Made by a program: the position numbers and the translations under genes. The notes below the pieces were generated by a model that saw nothing but the letters and a program-made list of their open reading frames with translations, searched no databases and was not told where the DNA came from. Positions 49,736-59,300 of a DNA stretch of 64,000 nucleotides are shown here, one piece after another (position 1 is the stretch's first letter; the number at the start of each line of letters is the position of its first letter). The DNA is taken from positions 186,001-250,000 of the forward strand of contig CAJQUW010011531.1 in assembly GCA_907163375.1 (NCBI GenBank), given 5' to 3'. Source of the DNA: Prostheceraeus crozeri. Taxonomy: Eukaryota > Platyhelminthes > Polycladida > Euryleptidae.

Positions 49736-51007
49736 TTAAAAATCAGTTCGTTGTAATTCATTTTGATAAAAACGGCCTCTGATATCCTCATTATCTAAAT
49801 CTTTAATTTCATAAGTAATCGGATAAGTTTGATTTATTTTGCAAACTTCAAATATTTCTTTAGTCCAATAGCCAACAAAGCCTTTTTCAAATTTGTTCTT
49901 ATATTTAAATATTCTAACTCTATCTCCAATTTTAAATTTCGGCCTAAGTTTCTGCAAATTCGGATTACTCTCATTCGAATTATTATTCTCGAATATTTTC
50001 TTTCGTATCAAATCAGGGTCGTCAGAAGCATTCTTTGGAGTTTCTTCAATACCTGAATGAACTTTATTATTGCACTCTTCCACAATTCCTGGTAATATTT
50101 TTAACCATTTCTGATTTCCTTGCTGAGTAAATTTCTTGAAAATTTTATTTTTTAACGTCCGATTGAATCTTTCTATCACTACGGCCTTCCCAGCGTTTTC
50201 AGTTGAATAAACAGTTTCAAATAGTGGCTGAACGTTTCGGTTATAAAATTCCGACCCTTTATCAACAAACAATTTCCTTGGCTTTCTATTACTTTCTTTA
50301 AAGATTTCTTCAAACGCATATTTAACTGATAGACCACTTTTATTTTTTAAAGGTTTTACCCAAGCGTATCGTGTATATAAATCTATAACTGTCAATGCAG
50401 ATTTGTAGTCCCTTTCATTCGGCATATGAATAAGATCAGCACTCCAAATATCATCTTTATTAAATACTTTTACTTTTAATAAATATTTAGGCTTTCTATA
50501 TTCTTTATGAATTTCAGATGCATAAACGTCTGAATTATGATTTTCATTTAAACCCTGACCGAATAATATTTTAGCTTGTAAAGCTTTCTTAACAAACATT
50601 CTTTCAATTCTTTCTCTAAAGGAAGGATTTTGAATACTATCTAATTCTTGAATCATTTTCTTATCAGCTGCATGTCGAGAACTTAGATCATGATTTCGAT
50701 AAGCTAAATCATGCCTGTAAGCGGCGGCATCTACTCTATTTATTGGTTCTTCACCTGGTTTCGGATTATTATTCTCATCTAGTCTTATATCTAATCGAGT
50801 TCCTGGCCGAGTATATGGATGACCAGGAAGATGTTTTTCTTTCGAATATTTACTCCAAATAAATCCAGGAAAGTTTTCTAATGTTTTTTGTATGTCACCT
50901 CCAATATGCTGACAGTTTGAGTTTTTATTTTTGTTTAATAGATAATTCAATAAATCTAAATTAGAAATTTTTAATTTAATTAAATTTTCGGAATTTTTAG
51001 TATTCAT
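49736..51007 (-). CDS. Phospholipase A2-like domain fused to retroviral-type integrase
   Basis: 423 residues from ATG 51007; the upstream ATG at 51067 would add only a hydrophobic run in an AT-rich leader. Residues 60-125 resemble the phospholipase A2 domain of parvovirus VP1: a calcium-loop-like HPYTRPGTRLD, then VDAAAYRHDLAY with the catalytic His99-Asp100, and HAADKKMIQEL. The integrase core follows: D191 (IWSADLIHMP), D249 (LFVDKGSEFYN), E279 (VIERFNRTLKN). The D249-E279 gap is 29 residues, shorter than the usual 35. The SH3-like tail (FKIGDRVRIFKYK, RFYQNELQ) has no chromodomain. The zinc N-terminal domain is absent, apparently replaced by the lipase-like part. No stop interrupts it. Confidence 0.75.
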   Translation of the reverse strand: MNTKNSENLIKLKISNLDLLNYLLNKNKNSNCQHIGGDIQKTLENFPGFIWSKYSKEKHLPGHPYTRPGTRLDIRLDENNNPKPGEEPINRVDAAAYRHDLAYRNHDLSSRHAADKKMIQELDSIQNPSFRERIERMFVKKALQAKILFGQGLNENHNSDVYASEIHKEYRKPKYLLKVKVFNKDDIWSADLIHMPNERDYKSALTVIDLYTRYAWVKPLKNKSGLSVKYAFEEIFKESNRKPRKLFVDKGSEFYNRNVQPLFETVYSTENAGKAVVIERFNRTLKNKIFKKFTQQGNQKWLKILPGIVEECNNKVHSGIEETPKNASDDPDLIRKKIFENNNSNESNPNLQKLRPKFKIGDRVRIFKYKNKFEKGFVGYWTKEIFEVCKINQTYPITYEIKDLDNEDIRGRFYQNELQRTDF

Positions 51008-51081
51008 TTTAAAAGATAAAAAAAAATTAAGAAGATAAAAAAAAATTGTTTTACCGAAAAGAACCAAAGGTCCTGAGGTTA

Positions 51082-51609
51082 TTACCGAATCATACTAGGA
51101 CTTAGATATATTCCAGAACCATCTTTAGTTTCTTTAATTTCAATTAAATCATCAACATTGTGGAGAATATTTTTAAGAACTCGTTTTCCTTCATCAACTA
51201 ATTTTAATTTACTAATAAAATTATCTACTACTCCTTTTCCTTCGGGCGAAGCCCTGGAAGACATCTCCGATGCCCCTTCTCCCCTAGCAACTTTCTCTAA
51301 CTCCCTATTATGACGTTTTTGTTCTTCTAATGCTGCCTTCTCTGATTTATTTTTATTTACTGCTTGGACAATACCAGCTGTTCCACCTGCAACACTTCCT
51401 GCAGCTGCTATGCCACCTATTATTAGTGGAATTAATGGGAGAATCCCGCCATTCTTTTCTTCTTGTAATTGAATATTCTCTATCATTGGTTTACTTATAT
51501 AATACTTTTTTTTGTTAATCGTAATAGTTTTAGGGGTATTTTTGTCAACAATATTACGTAATTTTAATTCAACAGTTTTATTATTAATATTACTTTTCGC
51601 TTGCGACAT
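51082..51609 (-). CDS. Minor capsid protein (pVI-like, membrane-active segment)
   Basis: 175 residues. The centre is a hydrophobic glycine-rich stretch (GGILPLIPLIIGGIAAAGS) leading to a helix ending in NKNKSEKAALEEQKRHN, the typical build of Polinton pVI/pX-like proteins. In adenovirus the related protein lines the hexon cavity and disrupts endosomal membranes. A 27-bp GC repeat (51243-51269) encodes SEMSSRASP here and occurs in the same frame in PolB. Lies between integrase and major capsid genes on the same strand. Confidence 0.65.
   Translation of the reverse strand: MSQAKSNINNKTVELKLRNIVDKNTPKTITINKKKYYISKPMIENIQLQEEKNGGILPLIPLIIGGIAAAGSVAGGTAGIVQAVNKNKSEKAALEEQKRHNRELEKVARGEGASEMSSRASPEGKGVVDNFISKLKLVDEGKRVLKNILHNVDDLIEIKETKDGSGIYLSPSMIR
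51243..51269. repeat. 27-bp GC repeat with mini-hairpin, copy in minor capsid gene
   Basis: Exact reverse complement of 56605-56631; contains GGGC-GAA-GCCC (51244-51254). Confidence 0.85.
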
Positions 51610-51746
51610 TTTTAATAAAAAATTTTAAGTTAAGAATTTAAAGTTATCAAAAAATTTAAATCTATTCTAGTTATGAAAAATTTTTAGTTAAGAAATTTTA
51701 AGTTAACAAAAATTTTAATCTATTCTAGTTATGAAAAAAATTTTAA

Positions 51747-52991
51747 TTAACCTATCCTAACCATCTTTCCATTAAGAATTTCAATAGAATATTTTGCATC
51801 TTCTAGCAATAAACCATAAGCCATCAATGAAGTTGTAGAATCTTTCTTTTCAATATTAATTGTTACATCACAACCATTTTTAATAATATCTTCAGATTGT
51901 GCACTTAAATCGAAACAGAAAATTGGATATAAATGTCTCCAATCTCCAGGAGTTAATTGTGGTTCAACTCCAAATTCTATACAAAGATTTCTATAAGAAT
52001 CATATCCTTCCATAAATTGATTATTGGTATCATCGAATCTTAATGGATCAATTGGATATCGAGTTTGATTTAATGAAACTTGTAAACTTCGAATTGTATT
52101 AATATGAAAAATATTATTGTTCTTATCAAAACTTGGAGAATTATTTCTTTGAAATGTTAGTAATAAATATCTTGGGGTATTCGCAGTTCTAGTAAAATGC
52201 CAGTTAAATCTTTGTTCGGAAAAAGTTACTGAACTAGCAGTACGCTTTAGAAAATTTACTGGAATTGGTTTGTTAGTATTTAATCTTTTTGCAATAGCTG
52301 TTTCAACCTCTAAACTAGGAGTAATATGCGTAATCCACCATTCAAGTCTATCAATTTTTAAATATGCTTTTTTTCCAGTTTTGCCAAAAAAGATTAATTC
52401 ATTATTTGCCGTACGATGAATTATTAATTTAAATTTAAATTGATATGATATTTTGTCATAATCTAAATATCCGAATAATGGAGACAATGACCAATTTACT
52501 GTCTGTTTACTTTTCTTGTTAAATTCACGTCTTTCTTTATATGCAGTATTGTTTGTTTTATTTAAATGTTTTGCAATATTTTCTACATCTTTCGCAATTC
52601 CTGCGGCATCTGTTCCGGCGTGAGTTAAATCATCAATAATTATACCATCATTAGTATCAGGAAACCAACCTTCGATTTCATGCTTTTTATTATTTTCACC
52701 AATTGTTACAAATCTAAGCATTGTATCAATTACACCTGGGGAATCACTTATTGTTTCTATATTTTGAGTTGCAACATCTAAACGCATTTGTGTAAATAAT
52801 CTTGGAAAAAAATTATTTTCTAGTGTAATATTATCGGTATCTGGTAATGGTGTTGTAAAATTAGCATCACTATATAAAGAATATTCACAGTGTAAAAATG
52901 AATCAGGTAAATATAAATAGCTCTGCTGATTATCAACTTCAAAAATTAAATCACCTCCAGTGTTTACTCTACTGGAAGATCCGGGATTCAT
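51747..52991 (-). CDS. Major capsid protein (double jelly-roll)
   Basis: 414 residues, intact. Strand-rich pattern of the Polinton capsid family: LIFEVDNQQSYLYLPDSFLH near residue 15, ITLENNFFPRLFTQMRL, VNWSLSPLFGYLDYDK and YQFKFKLIIHRTANNELIF in the middle. The C-terminal part has FCFDLSAQSEDIIKNG, the conserved D-L-S-x-Q block, and TSLMAYGLLLEDAKYSIE. It is clearly a different lineage from the Polinton A capsid. Trimers would form the icosahedral shell. Confidence 0.8.
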   Translation of the reverse strand: MNPGSSSRVNTGGDLIFEVDNQQSYLYLPDSFLHCEYSLYSDANFTTPLPDTDNITLENNFFPRLFTQMRLDVATQNIETISDSPGVIDTMLRFVTIGENNKKHEIEGWFPDTNDGIIIDDLTHAGTDAAGIAKDVENIAKHLNKTNNTAYKERREFNKKSKQTVNWSLSPLFGYLDYDKISYQFKFKLIIHRTANNELIFFGKTGKKAYLKIDRLEWWITHITPSLEVETAIAKRLNTNKPIPVNFLKRTASSVTFSEQRFNWHFTRTANTPRYLLLTFQRNNSPSFDKNNNIFHINTIRSLQVSLNQTRYPIDPLRFDDTNNQFMEGYDSYRNLCIEFGVEPQLTPGDWRHLYPIFCFDLSAQSEDIIKNGCDVTINIEKKDSTTSLMAYGLLLEDAKYSIEILNGKMVRIG

Positions 52992-53343
52992 AGCAATTCT
53001 TATATAGTCATTCTTTTTTGATTGTAACTGGTGAACGGAGGATCATCTAATCTAAATTTATTTTCGATAAGCGAAGGCATTTTTATAAGAAATAATGACT
53101 TTTTGTTTTTCTCACAGACAGAAAAAAAATTTTTACTAAAATATAATTTTAGAATTTTACTAAATATAATTTTAGAATTTTACTAAATATAATTTTAGAA
53201 TTTTGCTAGACCAGCTCCGCTACAGCTTTGCTGGTTAGACCGAAGGTTGCTGCTCACGCCATTACCTCTTATTTCTTCAATTGTTTTTTCATTATGTTTA
53301 CTATTAGACGGAGCTCCGCTCCTCAAGGTTTCACCCTCTACAG
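52992..53343. other. Intergenic AT-rich spacer with GC mini-hairpins
   Basis: Three direct copies of a TTTTACTAAATATAAT-like unit (53140-53200). Then CAGC-TTT-GCTG (53223-53233) nested in CCAGC...GCTGG (53211-53235), ACC-GAA-GGT (53239-53247) and GGAGC-TCC-GCTCC (53310-53322). No gene. Confidence 0.6.
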
Positions 53344-53742
53344 CTATGTTAGCAATTTTTTTTTTGTTTCATCTGAAAGTTTTTTTAATTTTTTTAGTTC
53401 TTCAGAATCATTCCTAAGTTTACGAATAGCTTCTAGTTGTTTTAATTCGTTTTGTGATTTAACAGCATTTGATATTGCACTAGCTGTACTACCTATAGCA
53501 GCTGCTCCTTTTGCAGCAGATGTAATCAAATCTTTATTATTTTTAATTAAGTTAACGATACTACCAATACCAGAAAAGATGCCATCTCCTTCTTTTTGGA
53601 CGGCACCTGCGGTGCCTAGGAACTTTTGTGTTCCGACAGTTTCTACACTATCATAATGGTACACAGGTTTCATAGATGGTTCATGAGCAATTTTATTATT
53701 TGATGCAAAATGTTTAAGATTGTGTTTATAAATTATAGGCAT
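53344..53742 (-). CDS. Small virion protein with glycine/alanine hydrophobic segment
   Basis: 132 residues. GDGIFSGIGSIVNLIKNNKD then AAKGAAAIGSTASAISNAVK and a charged helix (ELKQLEAIRKLRNDSEELKK) is a build seen repeatedly beside Polinton capsid genes. Probably a second membrane-active or cement protein; role inferred from position and composition. Two mini-hairpins (GGCACC-TGC-GGTGCC at 53602-53616, GGAAC...GTTCC at 53619-53634) lie in its coding sequence at GTQKFLGTAGA. Confidence 0.55.
   Translation of the reverse strand: MPIIYKHNLKHFASNNKIAHEPSMKPVYHYDSVETVGTQKFLGTAGAVQKEGDGIFSGIGSIVNLIKNNKDLITSAAKGAAAIGSTASAISNAVKSQNELKQLEAIRKLRNDSEELKKLKKLSDETKKKLLT
53602..53634. repeat. GC mini-hairpin pair inside a virion gene
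   Basis: Stems of 6 and 5 bp, loops TGC and TTTTGT. Confidence 0.65.
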
Positions 53743-53799
53743 TTTTTAGGATTGAATTTGACTTTTGGGAAAAATATCTACGATCGGCTAAAACCTCGA

Positions 53800-53843
53800 G
53801 GAGCTTCGCTCCGATTGGTTAGTAACCTGAGGACCTTTGGTCC
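53800..53843. repeat. GC mini-hairpin pair in the intergenic gap
   Basis: GGAGC-TTC-GCTCC (53800-53812) and GGACC-TTT-GGTCC (53831-53843) between two convergently compact minus-strand genes. Confidence 0.7.
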
Positions 53844-53845
53844 GT

Positions 53846-54733
53846 TTAAGATTTACGTTTGTGAATGGACAACAACTTCGAGATAACTTTATTAATTGCT
53901 TGTTGCACTTTATCTATTGCGTCAAGCAGCGTGTGATGTACTTTAATTTCTCTTCTATTAACTTGCATTTTCTGCTGATTAATCTTCAACGCCGTTTTAA
54001 GAGCATTTAACTTAATTTTAAGAACATCTAATTGTCTTTTAACAGAATCTAACTGTTCTTTATTTTCTTTAGAGTTTTCTTGTAAATTTTTCTTTAATTC
54101 ATTTTCTAAATTGATTTTCAGAGTTTTCATTTTATCAACTTTTTGATTAAGTGAGTTTACTTCATTTATTATTCTATTCATCTTTTTCATTTGTTGAGTA
54201 ATTTTAGAACTTAATTCATCAACACTTTTTTGGAATGTAGTTTGTAACTGCTTTAAATTTTTTTTAATTCTTTCAGGTAGTTTTTCTATTTCATCTTCTA
54301 ATTGTTCTTTTAACATTTTTATCTGATGTTTATTTTTAATTACAGCAGATTTTAAATTTAAAGAAAGTAATATTAAAATTTTTGATTGTTCAGAAATCTT
54401 TTTAAAAAGTTTTGCTATATCTGCTTCTAGCTCTCTATCCTTTTTATCAAGTTTTAATAATTTTTCGTTTAATGATTTGTCATTAAGTTTTAGCAACTTT
54501 AATTCATTCATCAGTGGAACCAAAACATCGTTTATATATTTTTCCTTTAAATCATTGATTTGTGTATCAACATATTGTTTATTTGTTAACTCTGTATTTT
54601 GTTGCGGAAGAATAGAAAGATGTAATGGACCAGATAAAACGTCTCCAGTTTTCATGATATAATTTTCTATCTCTATTTCTAATTCACGATTATTCGGGAT
54701 ATATGCACCTCCACCAACATTTGGTAACATCAT
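53846..54733 (-). CDS. Fibre-like coiled-coil protein
   Basis: 295 residues. Near the N-terminus MKTGDVLSGPLHLSI and TNKQYVDTQINDLKE copy the M-x-G-x-(L)-x-G-P-L...K-x-YVD motif common in trimeric tail-fibre proteins of bacteriophages. The rest is one long heptad coiled coil (residues about 70-270: LLKLDKKDRELEADIAKLF, VKRQLDVLKIKLNALKTAL). It ends in a basic tail SIHKRKS. It suits a trimeric surface fibre or spike for attachment, which is inference. It is the last minus-strand gene before a divergent promoter region. Intact. Confidence 0.6.
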   Translation of the reverse strand: MMLPNVGGGAYIPNNRELEIEIENYIMKTGDVLSGPLHLSILPQQNTELTNKQYVDTQINDLKEKYINDVLVPLMNELKLLKLNDKSLNEKLLKLDKKDRELEADIAKLFKKISEQSKILILLSLNLKSAVIKNKHQIKMLKEQLEDEIEKLPERIKKNLKQLQTTFQKSVDELSSKITQQMKKMNRIINEVNSLNQKVDKMKTLKINLENELKKNLQENSKENKEQLDSVKRQLDVLKIKLNALKTALKINQQKMQVNRREIKVHHTLLDAIDKVQQAINKVISKLLSIHKRKS

Positions 54734-54737
54734 TTTT

Positions 54738-54862
54738 TAACAATAAAAAAATAAAATTTTTTCTAATAAAAATAAAAAATAAAATTTTTTCTAATAAAAA
54801 TAAAAAATAAAATTTTTTCTAATAAAAATAAAAAATAAAATTTTTTCTAATAAAAATAAAAA
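54738..54862. repeat. Tandem ~31-bp AT repeat in the divergent promoter region
   Basis: AATAAAATTTTTTCTAATAA repeats four times at about 54764, 54795, 54826 and earlier, filling the gap between the fibre-like gene (minus) and the next gene (plus). Candidate bidirectional promoter or origin. Confidence 0.65.
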
Positions 54863-54863
54863 A

Positions 54864-56168
54864 ATGGAAAATCCAAATTTAAAAAAATCATATTCGCCCG
54901 CATCATCCTGTTCTTCTTATTCGACGAGATCAACGGGATTTGATAATAAATGTTTTGATAATAATAATAATAATACTATTACAAATCCATGTATAGATGT
55001 TAATATTTTATTTCTATTACAAGCCGAAATATTTAGAGAACAGATTAAAGGTTTACCTTCTATAGAAACTAATTATTGTTTATTTCCCGGGGATCCATTT
55101 ATTAAATTTATGGAGATTGTAAGTAAATATAATGATGTAGCTTATGTTGAATTAAATAAAGAAAATATGGTTATAATAGGTCATAATAATGTTTATGGAT
55201 TTATTAGAGCAGTTTTACCGATTAGTAATACTGAGTGGATAGAAAATAAAATTATTAATTATATCAATATCAAAGAATTAGTTAAAAAATTAAAATCGTT
55301 TTCCAAGGAAAAAATTAGATTATTTGTTGATGAACAAAACCAATATAATATTCATATCGAGAGTAAAAAACATAATGAAGAATTATTATGTCAAGTTTAT
55401 TATAGAGACACAATTTATAAACAAGAAACATTAGAAATGCCGCAAAGATATGATGATGATACTTATATAGGATTATATTCAAACTTAAATATTAATTTGT
55501 TAAAATCTTATATAAATGGTTTAGCTCAACAAGAGAAAATTTATATGTGGACTACACCTTATACTATTAACAATGACCATAATCATATTCATAATAAACG
55601 AACTGAAGGTTCTAGGGCTTTGCCCGATCTTAAAGAATCTTATGATAATAATGATGATTCTGTAACATCTGAAAATGGTGTATATGGTAAAAAAGATTAT
55701 AAAAATATTAGTAATTATAAAAATTTATCTAAATTTCATTTTCTTACAATTGAAAATAATAATGATGGTATAGTTGAAGATACTGTTAGACAACTATGCG
55801 TCGGGTCTACAAAATTTAAATTAGGATTTACATCTAATCAATTTAAAATTTTATCATCTTTAATAAAAACTAAAAGTGATTCAGATTATGGTGGTGTTAT
55901 TAAATTTTCCAAAAGAGATCAAAGACCAATATTTTTCTCTATTATATTATTATCAGATCAAAGATGTAATTTAGAGTTAGATATTCCAATAAGAGAATGG
56001 TATCCTATCATGGAAGGGCATCCTATACCAAAAAGTGTAATTTATGATGATGAAGAAACAATTTATGATGATGATGAAGAAACAATTTATGATGATGATG
56101 ATGAATCAATAGTTAGTGAAAAAAAATTTAAATTATCTTTTGATAAAACATTATATGATGAAACTTAA
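54864..56168 (+). CDS. Unknown acidic-tailed protein upstream of PolB (possible sliding-clamp relative)
   Basis: 434 residues, intact. The N-terminus is Ser/Asn-rich and disordered. A mixed domain from residue 45 (FLLQAEIFREQIKGL, FMEIVSKYNDVAYVEL, NMVIIGHNNVYGFIRAVL) has the alternation expected of a PCNA-type clamp domain; a second half (FKLGFTSNQFKILSSLI) could be another. This is a weak structural guess. The tail has an imperfect 24-bp repeat giving YDDDEET copies. A mini-hairpin pair (55600-55625) encodes RTEGSRALPD in frame. Position next to PolB on the same strand suggests a replication role. Confidence 0.45.
   Translation: MENPNLKKSYSPASSCSSYSTRSTGFDNKCFDNNNNNTITNPCIDVNILFLLQAEIFREQIKGLPSIETNYCLFPGDPFIKFMEIVSKYNDVAYVELNKENMVIIGHNNVYGFIRAVLPISNTEWIENKIINYINIKELVKKLKSFSKEKIRLFVDEQNQYNIHIESKKHNEELLCQVYYRDTIYKQETLEMPQRYDDDTYIGLYSNLNINLLKSYINGLAQQEKIYMWTTPYTINNDHNHIHNKRTEGSRALPDLKESYDNNDDSVTSENGVYGKKDYKNISNYKNLSKFHFLTIENNNDGIVEDTVRQLCVGSTKFKLGFTSNQFKILSSLIKTKSDSDYGGVIKFSKRDQRPIFFSIILLSDQRCNLELDIPIREWYPIMEGHPIPKSVIYDDEETIYDDDEETIYDDDDESIVSEKKFKLSFDKTLYDET
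55600..55625. repeat. GC mini-hairpin pair inside the clamp-like gene
   Basis: GAACT-GAA-GGTTC (55600-55612) and GGGC-TTT-GCCC (55615-55625), same order and spacing as in the terminal repeats. Confidence 0.7.
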
Positions 56169-56342
56169 TAAGATAAAACTTAATATGATAAAACTTAATA
56201 TGATAAAACTTAATGTGATAAAGAAAAAAATAACTAAAGAACGTGAAATATATAATAATATAAAATGACACTCAAGTCCTTGATATTAGAATGTTTATAT
56301 CTAAAATTAAAACACAAATTTTTCCTTAAAAAATAAAAAAAA

Positions 56343-59300
56343 ATGGAAAATACCAAGTTTTATTGTGTCTTATGTAAAAAAAAGTTGCAAACAAAAAGAA
56401 GTTATCAATCTCATTTAAATAGTAAATTGCATTTACAAAATGTAGAACGAGTTGATGAAGGAAATATATTAAAATTAAATAGTTATAAAAACTATCTAGA
56501 AACATTGCCTACTGATATAAAAGTTAAAAAAATGTTTGATGATTACTCACATTCGGAATATAAAAAAGTTTTTAATAGTGAAGATGAGACCATACATGTG
56601 ACATCGGAGATGTCTTCCAGGGCTTCGCCCGTACCAGATGGAAGATATTTATTTAGCGATACTGATGAATTTAACGAAATAGATGAATTTGATGAAGCCT
56701 TAGCAAATATAAAATATTTATTTAATCAGTCTTTTGAATATAATGAAACCGATGAAACTTTTTATAATGTATTAACAAACTTTTATAATATATTTAAGAA
56801 ATCTTTCAAATGTTATATGAATGTAGAAGTACTTTATACAAAAAATGGACCTGATGGAATTCCTGAAGAAATAATACAAGGACATTTTACAAATTCACAA
56901 GAAATTCATAATGTAAATGATATACAACCCATATTTGAATCGATGATACTTAAATTAGAAAATTGTATAATTGAAGCCCAGTTACGTGAATCTGGTTGGA
57001 GATTTGTTAAAATACTATCTAAGAAAATAGTAATTGATAAATATAAAAATAATACTGGTGGTAGTTATGTTCCTTTGCCTTTCAGTTCACCACAAATAAT
57101 CAACATAAAAAATGAAGATGATTATTGTTTTCTGTGGAGTATTATAGCACATTTACATCCTGCAGAATATCATAAAGAAAGACTAAGTCATTATAATAAA
57201 GAAGAATACATAAATGAATTTGATCTTTCTGATGGCTTAGATGAATTTCCATATGATTATAATAGGTTAATAAAGTTTCATAAAAAGAATAAAAATTTAA
57301 TTGAAGTAAATGTTTTTGAATTAAATGTGAATTATGTTTCTATTGGTAAAATTATTCCACTTTACTCAGATTCAAAAAAATTTTATTTGAATAATAAAAA
57401 TTTATGTCAATCAGAAATAGTATATAATGATAGAGGAAATTACATGCATCATAATATTTTTTACCAAGGAAATATAATATGTACTGAAAAATTTGAACTT
57501 GTTAAAACACTATCACCAATAATGATAAATCACAATAATTATAAAGGACGTACTGATGATTATAATTACAAATATTCATCTTTATCTTCAGAATACCAAC
57601 AAAAATTAGAAAATTTAAATAAAAGTTTACAAAAATGTAAAATAGATTATCAACAACAAACAAAAATGTTACTACAAGAATATCACCATAAATATCAAAA
57701 TAAGATAGAAACAATTCAAAAATTAAATGAAGAAAATAATAAAAAATTAAATAATGAAGAATTAAATAATGAAGAAAATGAAACCAAACAAAAAATAAAT
57801 GAATGTTTAAAAAAATGTCTACAACAATATAAAGAACAATATGATAAAGAATATATTTATCAGCTAAAAATATTAAATCAAAATTATCATCAAAATACAT
57901 TTAATATTACAAAAGAAATTAATGAAACGCATGAAATATATCAAGATAAATTTGAAAAACTAGAACAGTCAAAACAACCAGCACAAGCGAATATATTATA
58001 TTATCAGGGACATTTTATATTGTGTAAAGATGTTTCTATATTTACAAAAACTTCAGATAATAAAAATTTTCCTTGTCTTCAATGTATGACAAGTTTTAGA
58101 ACTTTAGAAGAAATGAATAGACATTTGGAAAATTGTCAACAAAACGAAGCAGTTCAAAATACTTTTCCTAAAGATGATTATTTAGAATATAATAAATGGT
58201 ATTTTAAAAATAAAGTACCCTTTACTATTTATTGTGATTTTGAAGCATATAATGTTAATATGACACAAAATCAAACGGAAAGTTCCAGGGCTTCACCCGA
58301 TTCTGAAAATTATAATTCTGAAAAAAGTGCACCTGGAAAAAGTTCAGCTGAACAAAGTAAAGAAAAATATTTATTTGAACAAAAACCATTATGTTGGGGA
58401 ATGTACATTCATTCAAATTATCCTGAATTATTTAAATCAGAATATTTACAATACTATGGTGAAGATAGTTCAGAAATGTTTACAAAGAAAGTAGAAGAAT
58501 TACAAGGACGTTTTTCACAATTGCTTGAAACAAATAAACCAATGATACCATTAACAAATGAAGAAAGAAAAGAATTTTATGATGAAATAAATTGTTATTA
58601 CTGTGGAAAATGTTTTATAAATAAATATAAAACTGGCAGAGGTAGATATATTGATAAAGTAAAAGATCATGATCATCTAAATGGATTATATAGAGGTGCA
58701 GCACATAATTCTTGTAATCTTAATGCTAACAAATTTAAATATAACTTTGTTCCTCTATATTTCTACAATGGTTCTAAATATGATTTCCATCTAGTAATGA
58801 AAGATTTATTTTCATCTGAAAAATTACATCAACAAAAAATAAATGTACTATGTAAACAAGAAGAAGAATATTTTTCAATGCAATTAGGTTGTATTAGAAT
58901 TTTAGATGCATTTAGATTTTTTACTCCTTATTCATTAGATGTTATGGGAAAAACTTTGAAACCTGAACAATGTAAAATATTAAATAAATATAATTTAAAA
59001 CCTTTAAAAGGAATATTTCCGTATGAGTATATAACCTGTGGCTCACAGTCGGAGACTGATATAACTGGAGATAAAACCTGTAGTTCACAGTCGAAGACTG
59101 ATTTTAATTCTGTGAATAAAATTATGGAAGAAGAACAACTTCCTCCAATAAATAAATTTAAATCAACATTAAAACAATCACAATTATCTGAAGAAGATTA
59201 TGCAGAAGCTGAAAAAAATTGGAGAGAGTTAAATTGTAAAACAATGTATGATTATACAATGAAATATCTACAGATAGATGTATTAATACTAGCTGATCTT

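Noticed and set aside
49736-51067. Start of the integrase fusion at ATG 51067
   Set aside because: It would add 20 mostly hydrophobic residues from AT-rich leader sequence; ATG 51007 gives a normal N-terminus.
54738-54862. Regularly spaced repeats resembling a CRISPR array
   Set aside because: Units are directly tandem without unique spacers, in a eukaryotic element.
57502-57900. 132-codon minus-strand frame rich in Tyr/Ile/Leu
   Set aside because: Antisense of the Gln/Lys/Asn-rich coiled coil in PolB.
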